From a virus, in IMG/VR virus record IMGVR_UViG_3300025417_000049, positions 1-34,147 of that record: DNA of 34,147 nucleotides; one strand, written 5' to 3'. The translations under genes were made by a program, and so were the position numbers. Shown one piece after another: positions 6,019-11,852 of the stretch (the stretch's first letter is position 1; every line of letters starts with the position of its first letter). The notes under the pieces are model-generated. The model saw only the letters and a list, made by a program, of their open reading frames with translations, was not told the DNA's origin and ran no database searches.

Positions 6019-6324
6019 TTATCTACCTGATTTTAATTCGTTGATCATCCAGTTAATCCACTGAATTCTCGTTTGACGCATTTTAGTCTTATAGTTTTTA
6101 TCATGCACTTTTGGAAGAATGCCATGTACATTGAGTAACCAGATATCGAGTGTGTAACGTTTATCTAACATAGAGTCTATCCATTCATAAAGATAAAGTT
6201 TTTCTTTAGTATAATTATGATAAGAGTGTATTGCCCAGCAAACGTAATACTCGCGTTGGTTCTCTATTTCAACTTTAGCGAATTGTAGAATATCAATTAA
6301 CTTATTGGTATCAATTTCAGACAT
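6019..6324 (-). CDS. hypothetical helical protein, paralogue of 1122-1448
   Basis: The frame is open to 6366, but the ATG at 6324 has AGGAAA upstream and lies just after the preceding stop (6338), so 101 residues are likely. It shares IDILQFAK, IENQREYYVCWAI, W(I)DSMLDKRYTLDIWL and MRQTRIQWINWMINELK with the 1122-1448 product, so the family is duplicated in this genome about 4.6 kb apart. Function unknown. Confidence 0.75.
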   Translation of the reverse strand: MSEIDTNKLIDILQFAKVEIENQREYYVCWAIHSYHNYTKEKLYLYEWIDSMLDKRYTLDIWLLNVHGILPKVHDKNYKTKMRQTRIQWINWMINELKSGR

Positions 6325-6337
6325 GATAATGAATTTC

Positions 6338-6529
6338 CTATGTATTGATGAATTGATTGTATTCATCGTATGTTAAAAACATATCAGTAAGCGGATTCCA
6401 GTACTTACCGTCTTTGACAGAATAGTATAATACTCGATTACAGTCGTAAAAGAAAGGTCCTTCTAAATTCTCACGTTCTGTAAATTTATCTCTAAATTCT
6501 TGAGATATTGATAAAATTCTATATGCCAT
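6338..6529 (-). CDS. hypothetical protein, 63 aa
   Basis: The preferred start is ATG 6529, with TGGAGTTTTTATATC upstream; the open frame reaches 6583 without a ribosome site. The product (MAYRILSISQEFRDKFTERE...) is small and aromatic-rich, with GKYWNPLTDMFLTYDEYNQF at the end. It is not recognised. It is the first gene downstream of the repeat-rich untranslated region. Confidence 0.65.
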   Translation of the reverse strand: MAYRILSISQEFRDKFTERENLEGPFFYDCNRVLYYSVKDGKYWNPLTDMFLTYDEYNQFINT

Positions 6530-6650
6530 GATATAAAAACTCCAAAATAAGTGTGAAGTGTCATTTAGTGCAAAAAAGTGCAAAAAGTGTCGCCAAACGT
6601 GTCGCTAACATGGTTCAATCAGCGTATAAGCGATAAAACAAGTAATAATG

Positions 6651-6790
6651 ACAGAAAATGACTAAAAACGAACAAGTTTCCTACAGAATGAATAAAAACG
6701 TACAAGTTTGTACCAGTGTCCTACAGAATGACTAAAAACGTACCAGTTTGTACGAAAACGAACAAGTTTGTACAGGTTTCCTATAGTCTT
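6651..6790. repeat. decamer-phased repeat array with dyad GTACAAGTTTGTAC
   Basis: For about 130 bp the sequence is built from 10-bp blocks in register: ACTAAAAACG (6661, 6731; variants 6691, 6751), AACAAGTTTG or TACAAGTTTG (6671, 6701, 6741, 6761), TAC(C/A)(A/G)G(T/G)(T/G)TC (6711, 6771), CTACAGAATG (6681, 6721; relatives 6651, 6781). The core AAAACG(A/T)AC(A/C)AGTTT starts at 6665, 6695, 6735 and 6755. A perfect dyad GTACAA-GT-TTGTAC lies at 6700-6713. A 10-bp period rules out a coding repeat and places sites on one face of the helix. Confidence 0.85.
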
Positions 6791-6888
6791 AATTTCAAGT
6801 CCATTTGGCGTTTTATGGAATCTAATGGAATCTAATTTTAGCAGTAAATCCCATAAAACGACAATCTCGAATAATACGTTATAAGCGA

Positions 6889-6926
6889 ATAGACTGGAAA
6901 CGAATACTATCCAGTTTCCAGTCTAT
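6889..6926 (-). terminator. hairpin terminator after the 6933-7169 gene
   Basis: A perfect 13-bp stem ATAGACTGGAAAC/GTTTCCAGTCTAT with a 12-nt loop lies 7 nt past the stop at 6933, and CGAA/TTCG extends it beyond one bulge. Only a weak T-rich run follows, so efficiency is uncertain. Confidence 0.6.
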
Positions 6927-6932
6927 TTCGAG

Positions 6933-7169
6933 TTATACTTTATATACAGAAAAGCGATTAGCACAATGTTTTAAGCATTCCGCTTGCTTTGCTACTGAAT
7001 CACGGTAATCGTAGCCGCTGGTTGCACGTGGTCCACGGTATCGTACTCGGAACTTTACATTTTTGTTTTTCAACTTTTCTTTGGTTTCTTCCAATAGACT
7101 GATTGGAATATTTTTGAGAATTGCTACTTGTTTCTTGGGAACAGAAAAAACAGATTTGTTGATAATCAC
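6933..7169 (-). CDS. hypothetical basic protein, 78 aa
   Basis: The start is GTG at 7169, directly behind AGGAGTTTTATC. The product is Lys/Arg-rich (VKFRVRYRGPRATSGYDYRDSVAKQAE) with an N-terminal beta segment and a helical KEKLKNKN stretch. The pattern RYRGPR....RD..AK.A is typical of short phage proteins with no known function. It sits alone between two terminators, a one-gene unit, unless the upstream terminator is leaky. Confidence 0.7.
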   Translation of the reverse strand: MIINKSVFSVPKKQVAILKNIPISLLEETKEKLKNKNVKFRVRYRGPRATSGYDYRDSVAKQAECLKHCANRFSVYKV

Positions 7170-7187
7170 GATAAAACTCCTATTATA

Positions 7188-7226
7188 AAAGAAAAAACGA
7201 ATAGACTATTTTATTATAGCCTATTC
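7188..7226 (-). terminator. intrinsic terminator after the 7264-7497 gene
   Basis: Stem GAATAGGCTAT/ATAGTCTATTC (7199-7226, one G-U pair, 6-nt loop) followed on the minus strand by GTTTTTTCTTTT. This is a classical stem plus T-run. Confidence 0.75.
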
Positions 7227-7263
7227 GAGGTTGGTACTACTCACTTTATAACAATTATCAGTG

Positions 7264-7497
7264 TTAAATACCTGCTAATTGTTTTAATTCTGCTTTGATA
7301 CGCTTTGCTGCTTCGCCTCGAAAGCCTGAGGCGTTAGATAAAAAGTACAAGACGATGGATTTACCTGAATCGAAATAATAATTATCATTTATAGAATTCA
7401 AAGACAACATCGCTTCGAGATAAGGTTCTGCATAGGGAGAAACCTTCTTCCATTCTCTTTTAACTTCTAATGCAATAGTGCGAATTGAGCGATTCAT
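7264..7497 (-). CDS. conserved small phage protein (RSIRTIAxExxxxW family)
   Basis: The 77-residue product reads RSIRTIALEVKREWKKVS, then YAEPYLEAMLSL, then FDSGKSIVLYFLSNASG and ends FRGEAAKRIKAELKQL. I know this arrangement from a broadly distributed family of short phage and plasmid proteins; its function is unknown. AGGAG lies 11 nt upstream of the start. Its own terminator follows. Confidence 0.8.
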   Translation of the reverse strand: MNRSIRTIALEVKREWKKVSPYAEPYLEAMLSLNSINDNYYFDSGKSIVLYFLSNASGFRGEAAKRIKAELKQLAGI

Positions 7498-7554
7498 GAT
7501 ACATGGTACTCCTATTTAAGATAAAACAACAAAGAAAATCAAAATCATTTTATC

Positions 7555-7586
7555 ATATGCTCTAATAAATGAATATCAGAGCATAT
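7555..7586 (-). terminator. hairpin terminator after the coiled-coil gene
   Basis: Perfect stem ATATGCTCT/AGAGCATAT (7555-7563 with 7578-7586), extended by ATA/TAT past one mismatch, then a T-rich stretch (GATTTTGATTTTCTTTG). It lies 24 nt past the stop at 7610. Confidence 0.65.
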
Positions 7587-7609
7587 TGTAAAACAATTTC
7601 AAAAATCAA

Positions 7610-7933
7610 TTAAATATCAAGCTTCTTTTGCTCTTGTTTTTCACGTAAAGAGTCAGCGATATCATTGCAGATATTTCCCTCTGCGTCGAATTTAGTAATC
7701 ACTACTGCGCTTGCTTTACGTGCGGCAAGACGATTCATCTTGTCTTGCAATTTTTGCATACGCTCGTTGTACTTACTTTCGCTCTCTTGCAGTTTACTAA
7801 TTTTTTCTTTAGCTTTCAGTTCTTTCAATTGTTCGCTAAGGATAAGGTTGGTGTTTTTCAGAGATTCGATTTTATTTTGATTCTCTGTAATAGTTTCAAT
7901 AAGTGATAATACTTCAGTTGATTTATAAGACAT
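7610..7933 (-). CDS. coiled-coil protein, 107 aa
   Basis: Residues 5-75 form a heptad-like Leu/Ile/Lys/Glu pattern (LIETITENQNKIESLKNTNL ... EQLKELKAKEKISKLQESES) expected to be one long coiled coil. The C-terminal third (ARKASAVVITKFDAEGNICND) may be a small beta hairpin. No homologue is recognised. It has a private sigma70-like promoter and terminator, so it can be expressed independently of its neighbours. Confidence 0.75.
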   Translation of the reverse strand: MSYKSTEVLSLIETITENQNKIESLKNTNLILSEQLKELKAKEKISKLQESESKYNERMQKLQDKMNRLAARKASAVVITKFDAEGNICNDIADSLREKQEQKKLDI

Positions 7934-8370
7934 GGTATGCTCTCAAGTAAGTTTAGATTAAGAAAAAGTAGTGTAGCTAACTGCTTTCACTACAATTCTA
8001 TTATCGTCGATTTTTGAGTTTTTTGCAATAAATACTTGAATAATTGTGATAAAAAACAGACAAATAATCGAATATATTTTAATCACTTTGCGCTTACTGA
8101 TAGCCTAGAGCTATTGAGAATGGTGCTTGAGTATAACACACTATTATTACAATTATGTTGCAATTTTGAGACAATTTGAAAACAAAGCTCCCGTCAAGTG
8201 AATTATTACTATCGGAAACGGCACTATAATAGAAAAAAACTATAATAGGGTCAAACCCGAGAAGCGGTAACTATTTTTCTAAATGATTTTTCGAGAAAAT
8301 AGAAATTTTTTTCCAGGAAAAAACCCAAGAAACCCAAGAATTCAAAATTTTTTTTCTGGGGCCGGCACCA
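7934..8370. other. 437-bp untranslated region, no minus-strand ATG
   Basis: Not one CAT (minus-strand ATG) occurs between the start at 7933 and the stop at 8371, and no plus-strand frame has a ribosome site. It holds the promoter at 8000-8028, a direct repeat CTATAATAG (8224-8232, 8240-8248), small stems ATAGC/GCTAT and GGGT/ACCC, and near the HNH gene a bulged stem CCCAGAA/TTCTTGGG (8333-8360) with TTTCTTGGGTTTTTT after it, a possible terminator. A small RNA or origin function is possible; I see no tRNA fold. Confidence 0.6.
8000..8028 (-). promoter_or_regulatory. sigma70-like promoter for the coiled-coil gene
   Basis: TTGCAA (8023-8028), 17-nt spacer, GATAAT (8000-8005). The -35 hexamer equals that of the promoter at 410-437. 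It gives a leader of about 60 nt before the start at 7933. Confidence 0.6.
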
Positions 8371-8814
8371 CTAAAACCCATTTTTTTCTAAACGTTTCTC
8401 TAATAGTTTCTTTTTTTCGACTTCTAATGCTTTCTCTCTTTTGTCAATCGGTAGATAGTCACCGAAGCGAAGCGTCTTGTATTTGTGACAATTGATGCAG
8501 AGAGTGACTAAGTTTGACGAATCGTTGTTAGTTTTGTCTCCGTCCCAGTGATCGCAAGTCAGTTGTCGAACGTCTTTGATTGTTGCTGTGCAGATGTAGC
8601 CTACTCTGCCGTCGATATTTTCGCAGTAATCTAGCTTATTATCTCTGATTGGCTTCTTCACTCTATAGTCTAATTTATGATGGTATGAGCATTTTTTATG
8701 ATATCGACCATAGCCAGCGTTTTGAGCAGAGAGTGAACAACTTTGAACTACGCACTTTGGTGCAACGTCAAGAATCTCTGGTCCGAACAGCGTATTAAAC
8801 AATTTCTTAGACAT
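8371..8814 (-). CDS. HNH endonuclease
   Basis: The 147-residue protein carries a typical HNH/zinc fold: TCDHWDGDKTNNDSSNLVTLC with Asp88-His89 and Asn101, then CINCHKYKT with Cys106, Cys109 and His110. An N-terminal Cys-rich part (CVVQSCSLSAQ...CSYHH) probably binds a second zinc. Such freestanding HNH enzymes in T4-like genomes are usually homing-type nucleases that nick related phage DNA. It overlaps the end of the 58-aa gene by 8 nt with GTGGAG upstream, and is followed by the long untranslated region. Confidence 0.88.
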   Translation of the reverse strand: MSKKLFNTLFGPEILDVAPKCVVQSCSLSAQNAGYGRYHKKCSYHHKLDYRVKKPIRDNKLDYCENIDGRVGYICTATIKDVRQLTCDHWDGDKTNNDSSNLVTLCINCHKYKTLRFGDYLPIDKREKALEVEKKKLLEKRLEKNGF

Positions 8815-8983
8815 TCTGTAGTTTCTCCACTTTACTTACTGGAATTGACCAGAGTTCTTTAATCTCTGATTCGAATAGTTGCTCGTGCTGACCCGAGACA
8901 GAGTTAGTAGATTCAGAGACGTATCTTAGTAGTTCGCCTTTGTGTAGCTGAAAGTAGTGTTCTAATAGTCTATGTGTTTTCAT
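8807..8983 (-). CDS. hypothetical protein, 58 aa
   Basis: The frame from ATG 8983 (MKTHRLLEHYFQLHKGELLR...) overlaps its upstream neighbour by 14 nt and the HNH gene by 8 nt and fills the gap exactly. It is predicted helical and acidic, with ELWSIPVSKVEKLQ near the end. It is short, so standard ORF filters miss it. Function unknown; its position suggests it is co-expressed with the HNH enzyme. Confidence 0.78.
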   Translation of the reverse strand: MKTHRLLEHYFQLHKGELLRYVSESTNSVSGQHEQLFESEIKELWSIPVSKVEKLQNV

Positions 8984-9200
8984 TTCTGTTCTTCCACAGT
9001 TCGATAGCAGATTTCAATTGATCTATTTGATCTAGTCTAATATCATCCATGATGTTCATCATACCTGACTTCATATTCTTTTCAGTCATCTTCCAGAGCG
9101 AATCAATTTCTTTCTGTAGTGTTTCGACTACTACATCATATTCATTTTCTTCTTTCATAACCCACCCGTGTTCACCGCCAGTTTCGTCATAGTTACTCAT
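8970..9200 (-). CDS. hypothetical helical protein, 76 aa
   Basis: The frame is open to 9233, but the ATG at 9200 forms a TAATG overlap with the stop of a 14-codon leader frame, so MSNYDETGGEHGWVMKEENE is the likely N-terminus. The rest is a charged helix pair (VVETLQKEIDSLWKMTEKN ... LDQIDQLKSAIELWKNRN). No recognised family. Confidence 0.65.
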   Translation of the reverse strand: MSNYDETGGEHGWVMKEENEYDVVVETLQKEIDSLWKMTEKNMKSGMMNIMDDIRLDQIDQLKSAIELWKNRNENT

Positions 9201-9244
9201 TAATTTAATCCATTCTTTATTTTGTCGTTCCATTCATTGTTCAT
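9200..9244 (-). CDS. 14-codon leader peptide or gene remnant (NEWNDKIKNG)
   Basis: ATG 9244 with GAGGA upstream encodes MNNEWNDKIKNGLN and stops in the TAATG start of the next gene. The NEWNDKIKNG stretch recurs at the C-terminus of the 53-aa protein at 10523-10684, with almost the same DNA. It may be a remnant of a duplicated gene end or a leader that couples translation. Confidence 0.35.
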   Translation of the reverse strand: MNNEWNDKIKNGLN

Positions 9245-9249
9245 TCTGT

Positions 9250-9435
9250 TTATCCTCGTTGGGGTTCTTTACAATACTTGTTATCTAACTGATTGATGTT
9301 GATAAATCCCATTCTCAACCAAAGTCGTTCTGTTTTTGTAAGCCAATGTAATGAACCATCACGACAATGCAAAAGCGGCCCATCAATGTGATTCCATTGA
9401 ATGTCTGGTTCGCTATCTTCTGGATACTGTATCAT
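9250..9435 (-). CDS. hypothetical protein, 61 aa
   Basis: Small acidic protein (MIQYPEDSEPDIQWNHIDGP...) with a Trp/His/Cys-containing middle (LLHCRDGSLHWLTKTERLWL) that could be a compact metal-binding or helical domain. The DGSxHWLTxTERxWLRxG pattern resembles other unnamed phage proteins. It overlaps the membrane-protein gene by ATGA, with AAGGG as ribosome site. Confidence 0.68.
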   Translation of the reverse strand: MIQYPEDSEPDIQWNHIDGPLLHCRDGSLHWLTKTERLWLRMGFININQLDNKYCKEPQRG

Positions 9436-9791
9436 CTTTTACCCTTCTGGGATTTAGATTCCAGTAGTAAATGATCTAGATAATTTTCGACAAGTTGTGC
9501 TGATTTGCCAGCCACTCTCTGTACATCAGGATCGTGTGCAATTCGAATGATACCAGTGCCAGCAATAATGAACAAAGCATCATTTTTAGATGGGGTGATG
9601 GCAATCATGACAACCGAAATAATGGGAATCCATATTAATCTCTTTAATTGTCGCAGTGTAAACCATTTCATATGTACGAAAAGAGCGAAAAAAGGCAGCG
9701 AAAACAACGTAAAGGTTAGAATTCCGATACAAACATTGGTTATAGTATTCAATCTTGTTAATATGTATAATAAAAATATGTCATTCATCAT
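9432..9791 (-). CDS. membrane protein with two hydrophobic regions, 119 aa
   Basis: Hydrophobic regions at about residues 4-41 (with polar breaks) and 52-81 predict two to three transmembrane helices, joined by a basic loop (KWFTLRQLKRL). The cytoplasmic tail RIAHDPDVQRVAGKSAQLVE is amphipathic and the end basic (SKSQKGKR). A holin-like or envelope-modifying role is conceivable but unproved; it is far from the lysis cassette. It overlaps both neighbours through ATGA. Confidence 0.7.
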   Translation of the reverse strand: MMNDIFLLYILTRLNTITNVCIGILTFTLFSLPFFALFVHMKWFTLRQLKRLIWIPIISVVMIAITPSKNDALFIIAGTGIIRIAHDPDVQRVAGKSAQLVENYLDHLLLESKSQKGKR

Positions 9792-10030
9792 TCTTCATCC
9801 TCAACCATTTTTTTAAAGTCAAACTTAAATCCAAAGTACTCTGATAATTCATGTGCTAAACCATCTTCACCTATGCAGTAACATTGATATGTACATTCCT
9901 TCACAATCAACTCGGCAAACTTTTCGATAGCATGATTGCCCACAAGAGAATCGCCCATGTCGATATCATCACCGTTGCCAGTATAATCGGGATCAGCTTG
10001 TTTTGCAAGTTCTTTAATTCGTTCTTTCAT
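9788..10030 (-). CDS. small phage protein of the IRELA...EKFAELI type, second copy
   Basis: With start ATG 10030 the product begins MKERIKELAKQADPDY, continues AIEKFAELIVKECTYQCY and ends with a YFGFKFDFKK segment, matching the three-part pattern of the 5587-5784 protein. The start overlaps the upstream stop at 10027 through ATGA; the open frame extends to 10057 but only through the neighbour. Function unknown. Confidence 0.75.
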   Translation of the reverse strand: MKERIKELAKQADPDYTGNGDDIDMGDSLVGNHAIEKFAELIVKECTYQCYCIGEDGLAHELSEYFGFKFDFKKMVEDEE

Positions 10031-10548
10031 TTCAAAATCACTCCATAGTCTTTCCATCTAGGAATAGTCGCTATACCATACATTCCATTATTATGTGCAA
10101 CTGCAATTCCAGCATCTCCAGTTATACGATTACCAACATATATTATAATTCGATTATCAAGTATGATATTACCGCACCCACGCCTTGTTATATTCGCCAA
10201 ATGAAAACTAGCTCTTTTTGCTTGAATACAATCCCATACTTCATTCGACTTACAATGAGGGTATTTGCTATAATCTTCTGGATATGGATTTTTTTCGAAT
10301 TCTGGAAATTCTTCAAACATACTAAGAATCTTTTTACCAACTTCTTCCTCAGTCATATTGTATTCTACAGGAAAGTGATCAGCACAAAAAGACACACCTT
10401 CTAAAGTTTTCTTAACGAAAACCATTTGAATCGAGCCGTCTGGAGTATCAACAACGAGAACACAATCTCTCCAACTCTCAGCAATTTTTATACCCGGAAC
10501 ATTAATTTTATTCATATTTTCTTTAGCTGTTATCATTGAATTTGCCAT
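10027..10548 (-). CDS. hypothetical protein, about 173 aa
   Basis: I do not recognise this protein. The N-terminal half is alpha/beta (WRDCVLVVDTPDGSIQMVFV ... EEEVGKKILSMFEEFPEF), and the C-terminal half is beta-rich and glycine-rich (GCGNIILDNRIIIYVGNRIT). ATG 10548 lies inside the 53-aa gene; ATG 10536 or 10512 are alternatives, as none has a good ribosome site. Coupling to the upstream gene is likely. Confidence 0.65.
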   Translation of the reverse strand: MANSMITAKENMNKINVPGIKIAESWRDCVLVVDTPDGSIQMVFVKKTLEGVSFCADHFPVEYNMTEEEVGKKILSMFEEFPEFEKNPYPEDYSKYPHCKSNEVWDCIQAKRASFHLANITRRGCGNIILDNRIIIYVGNRITGDAGIAVAHNNGMYGIATIPRWKDYGVILK

Positions 10549-10684
10549 TCTTTATTTTGTCATTCCATTCATTCACAGCACGACCTTGCATTTCTATGAT
10601 TCGATTATACCCTGCTGTGATTTTTACAAGTATAGGATACCATAGATGATCAACATATCTCGGAATCACTCTAATCTGTGTCAT
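10523..10684 (-). CDS. hypothetical protein, 53 aa
   Basis: ATG 10684 overlaps the upstream stop in ATGA and opens a 53-codon frame (MTQIRVIPRYVDHLWYPILV...). It is basic and aromatic. Its C-terminus VNEWNDKIKNG is repeated in the leader frame at 9200-9244. Position and overlap support a real gene; function unknown. Confidence 0.75.
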   Translation of the reverse strand: MTQIRVIPRYVDHLWYPILVKITAGYNRIIEMQGRAVNEWNDKIKNGKFNDNS

Positions 10685-10986
10685 TCTTCATTCTCTATCG
10701 GTTCAATAAAATAGTTTCTTGCCCAAGAACCACCAGTTGTTGCATAATACCAATCTTCTTTTATCTCGGTCCATACTTCGTTTTTTATTTTTATTCGTGT
10801 TCCACTGATTAATTTAGTAATATTATTATGCTTGAATGATTCGAATTTTGCTAAATCTTTATTCACAATATCAAATGCTTGTTCTAATGTATCAAAAACA
10901 CCGATGTTCGTTATATGAATATCATCTGGATCTCTCCACGTATCGGAATGATCCACAGCAATAAAGACTTTATATTTTTTCATCAT
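10681..10986 (-). CDS. hypothetical protein, 101 aa
   Basis: Alternating beta and alpha segments (KYKVFIAVDHSDTW ... LEQAFDIVNKDLAKF ... TRIKIKNEVWTEI) suggest a small alpha/beta fold. No family recognised. It overlaps the macrodomain-like gene by ATGA (10983-10986), so it is probably translated from the same mRNA. Confidence 0.7.
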   Translation of the reverse strand: MMKKYKVFIAVDHSDTWRDPDDIHITNIGVFDTLEQAFDIVNKDLAKFESFKHNNITKLISGTRIKIKNEVWTEIKEDWYYATTGGSWARNYFIEPIENEE

Positions 10987-11402
10987 GTTTCCAAATAATC
11001 ACGCCATGGTGCAGGTAAAGAACAATTATTAGCGTTACATCCTTTGAAAAGTGGAGCAATCTGTTTGTCGTCAAATCCTGCAAGACCGCAGCCAACTCTA
11101 GTAATAAAGAAATAACAGTCTTGTTGAGAATTTGTTACATATACAAACTGTTCAATAAATGGTTTAATCTGCTCTAGTGTCAAAGATTCTACCTTATAGT
11201 CTTTAGTTGGTATAGCATATGTTTGACCAGTAAAGCCAAGGCCAACGCCAATCTCAGCACCAAATAGTTCTCTTGCTACTTTTGCTGCACCTGCTCCGTG
11301 CCAACCAGAAAGATTTGATCCAAATACCCAAAAAGCACGACCTTTATTGAAATATTCTTTTTTCGGTACTGTGCCGTCATCATGATATGTGAATTTTTTC
11401 AT
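10983..11402 (-). CDS. macrodomain-like protein
   Basis: The sequence contains WVFGSNLSGWHGAGAAKVA (residues 25-43), AIPTKD (63-68) and ITRVGCGLAGFDDKQIAPLF (100-119). This set matches a phage/bacterial family that I associate with the macrodomain fold: the GSNLxGxHGAGAA loop and the TRxGCGLAG loop would line the ADP-ribose-type pocket. Known macrodomains bind or hydrolyse ADP-ribose derivatives; whether this one counters NAD-based or ADP-ribosylating host defences is inference only. Length (139 aa) is normal for the family. It overlaps both neighbours (TAATG upstream, ATGA downstream). Confidence 0.78.
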   Translation of the reverse strand: MKKFTYHDDGTVPKKEYFNKGRAFWVFGSNLSGWHGAGAAKVARELFGAEIGVGLGFTGQTYAIPTKDYKVESLTLEQIKPFIEQFVYVTNSQQDCYFFITRVGCGLAGFDDKQIAPLFKGCNANNCSLPAPWRDYLET

Positions 11403-11851
11403 TAAGATGCATCCTTTCCATTCTGTTCTTTAAGTTCTTTAAGTTCTAATTCACGATTAATCGCATACAATTTACCTTCGAGTTCACGTTTTTCGATATA
11501 AAGTTTATTAAATGCTTCTTTTTCTAACTGTAAATGAAGTTTAGTCGATTCTAATTCTTTTGATTTATTTTCTAATACAGTTTGAAAGTGTCCGTAATAT
11601 TCTTTATTTCCATGTATAACATCTCTGAGTTCTTGATTTTCTTTTCGAAAACGCAAATGTCGTTGATGATCATCATAAAGCGCACAATCTTTTTCTGAAA
11701 ATCCACTAAAACAAGGACTTCCAAGATAATCAACAGAATCTTCGTCAACGTAGCATTCTGCTAGTTTTCTAACACGTTCTACTGTCAAATCACTATCACG
11801 TTTTGTTTCTTGCTTAGGCTTTGTTGTGCCACGTCCACCAAACCAATCCAT
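11402..11851 (-). CDS. coiled-coil protein, 149 aa
   Basis: The start at ATG 11851 has GGAG upstream and lies just after the preceding stop (11853); the longer frame to 11881 lacks support. Residues 1-70 include a Gly/Lys-rich tail (MDWFGGRGTTKPKQ) and a Cys-containing acidic part. Residues 70-140 are a long coiled coil (LENKSKELESTKLHLQLEKE ...). The function is unknown. Confidence 0.7.
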   Translation of the reverse strand: MDWFGGRGTTKPKQETKRDSDLTVERVRKLAECYVDEDSVDYLGSPCFSGFSEKDCALYDDHQRHLRFRKENQELRDVIHGNKEYYGHFQTVLENKSKELESTKLHLQLEKEAFNKLYIEKRELEGKLYAINRELELKELKEQNGKDAS

Positions 11852-11852
11852 T

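Larger units (their letters stand above)
6530..6932. other. 400-bp untranslated region with phased repeats and large inverted repeats
   Basis: No supported gene lies here. From right to left it contains the terminator of the 6933 gene (6889-6926), a 10-bp inverted repeat CGTTTTATGG/CCATAAAACG (6809-6818 and 6851-6860) whose loop begins with a tandem decamer GGAATCTAAT (6817-6836), the decamer array (6651-6790), and a stretch with spaced TTGCAC/GACAC motifs (6555-6610). Iterons, a possible cruciform and AT-rich DNA suggest a replication origin or a regulatory hub. Confidence 0.6.

Noticed and set aside
6584-6650. tRNA-like GGTTCAATC at 6612
   Set aside because: No acceptor, D or anticodon stems can be built around it on either strand; no other tRNA signature was found in the window.
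7178-7190. TATAAT before the 7169 gene as a promoter
   Set aside because: A transcript starting from it would begin inside or after the AGGAG site, leaving no usable leader; no -35 box is present.
8283-8495. Plus-strand 70-codon frame
   Set aside because: Overlaps the HNH gene antisense and low-complexity DNA, with no ribosome site.
9505-10404. Two plus-strand frames of 103 codons
   Set aside because: Antisense to the membrane-protein gene and to the 10027 gene; no start signals, and every supported gene in the window is on the minus strand.
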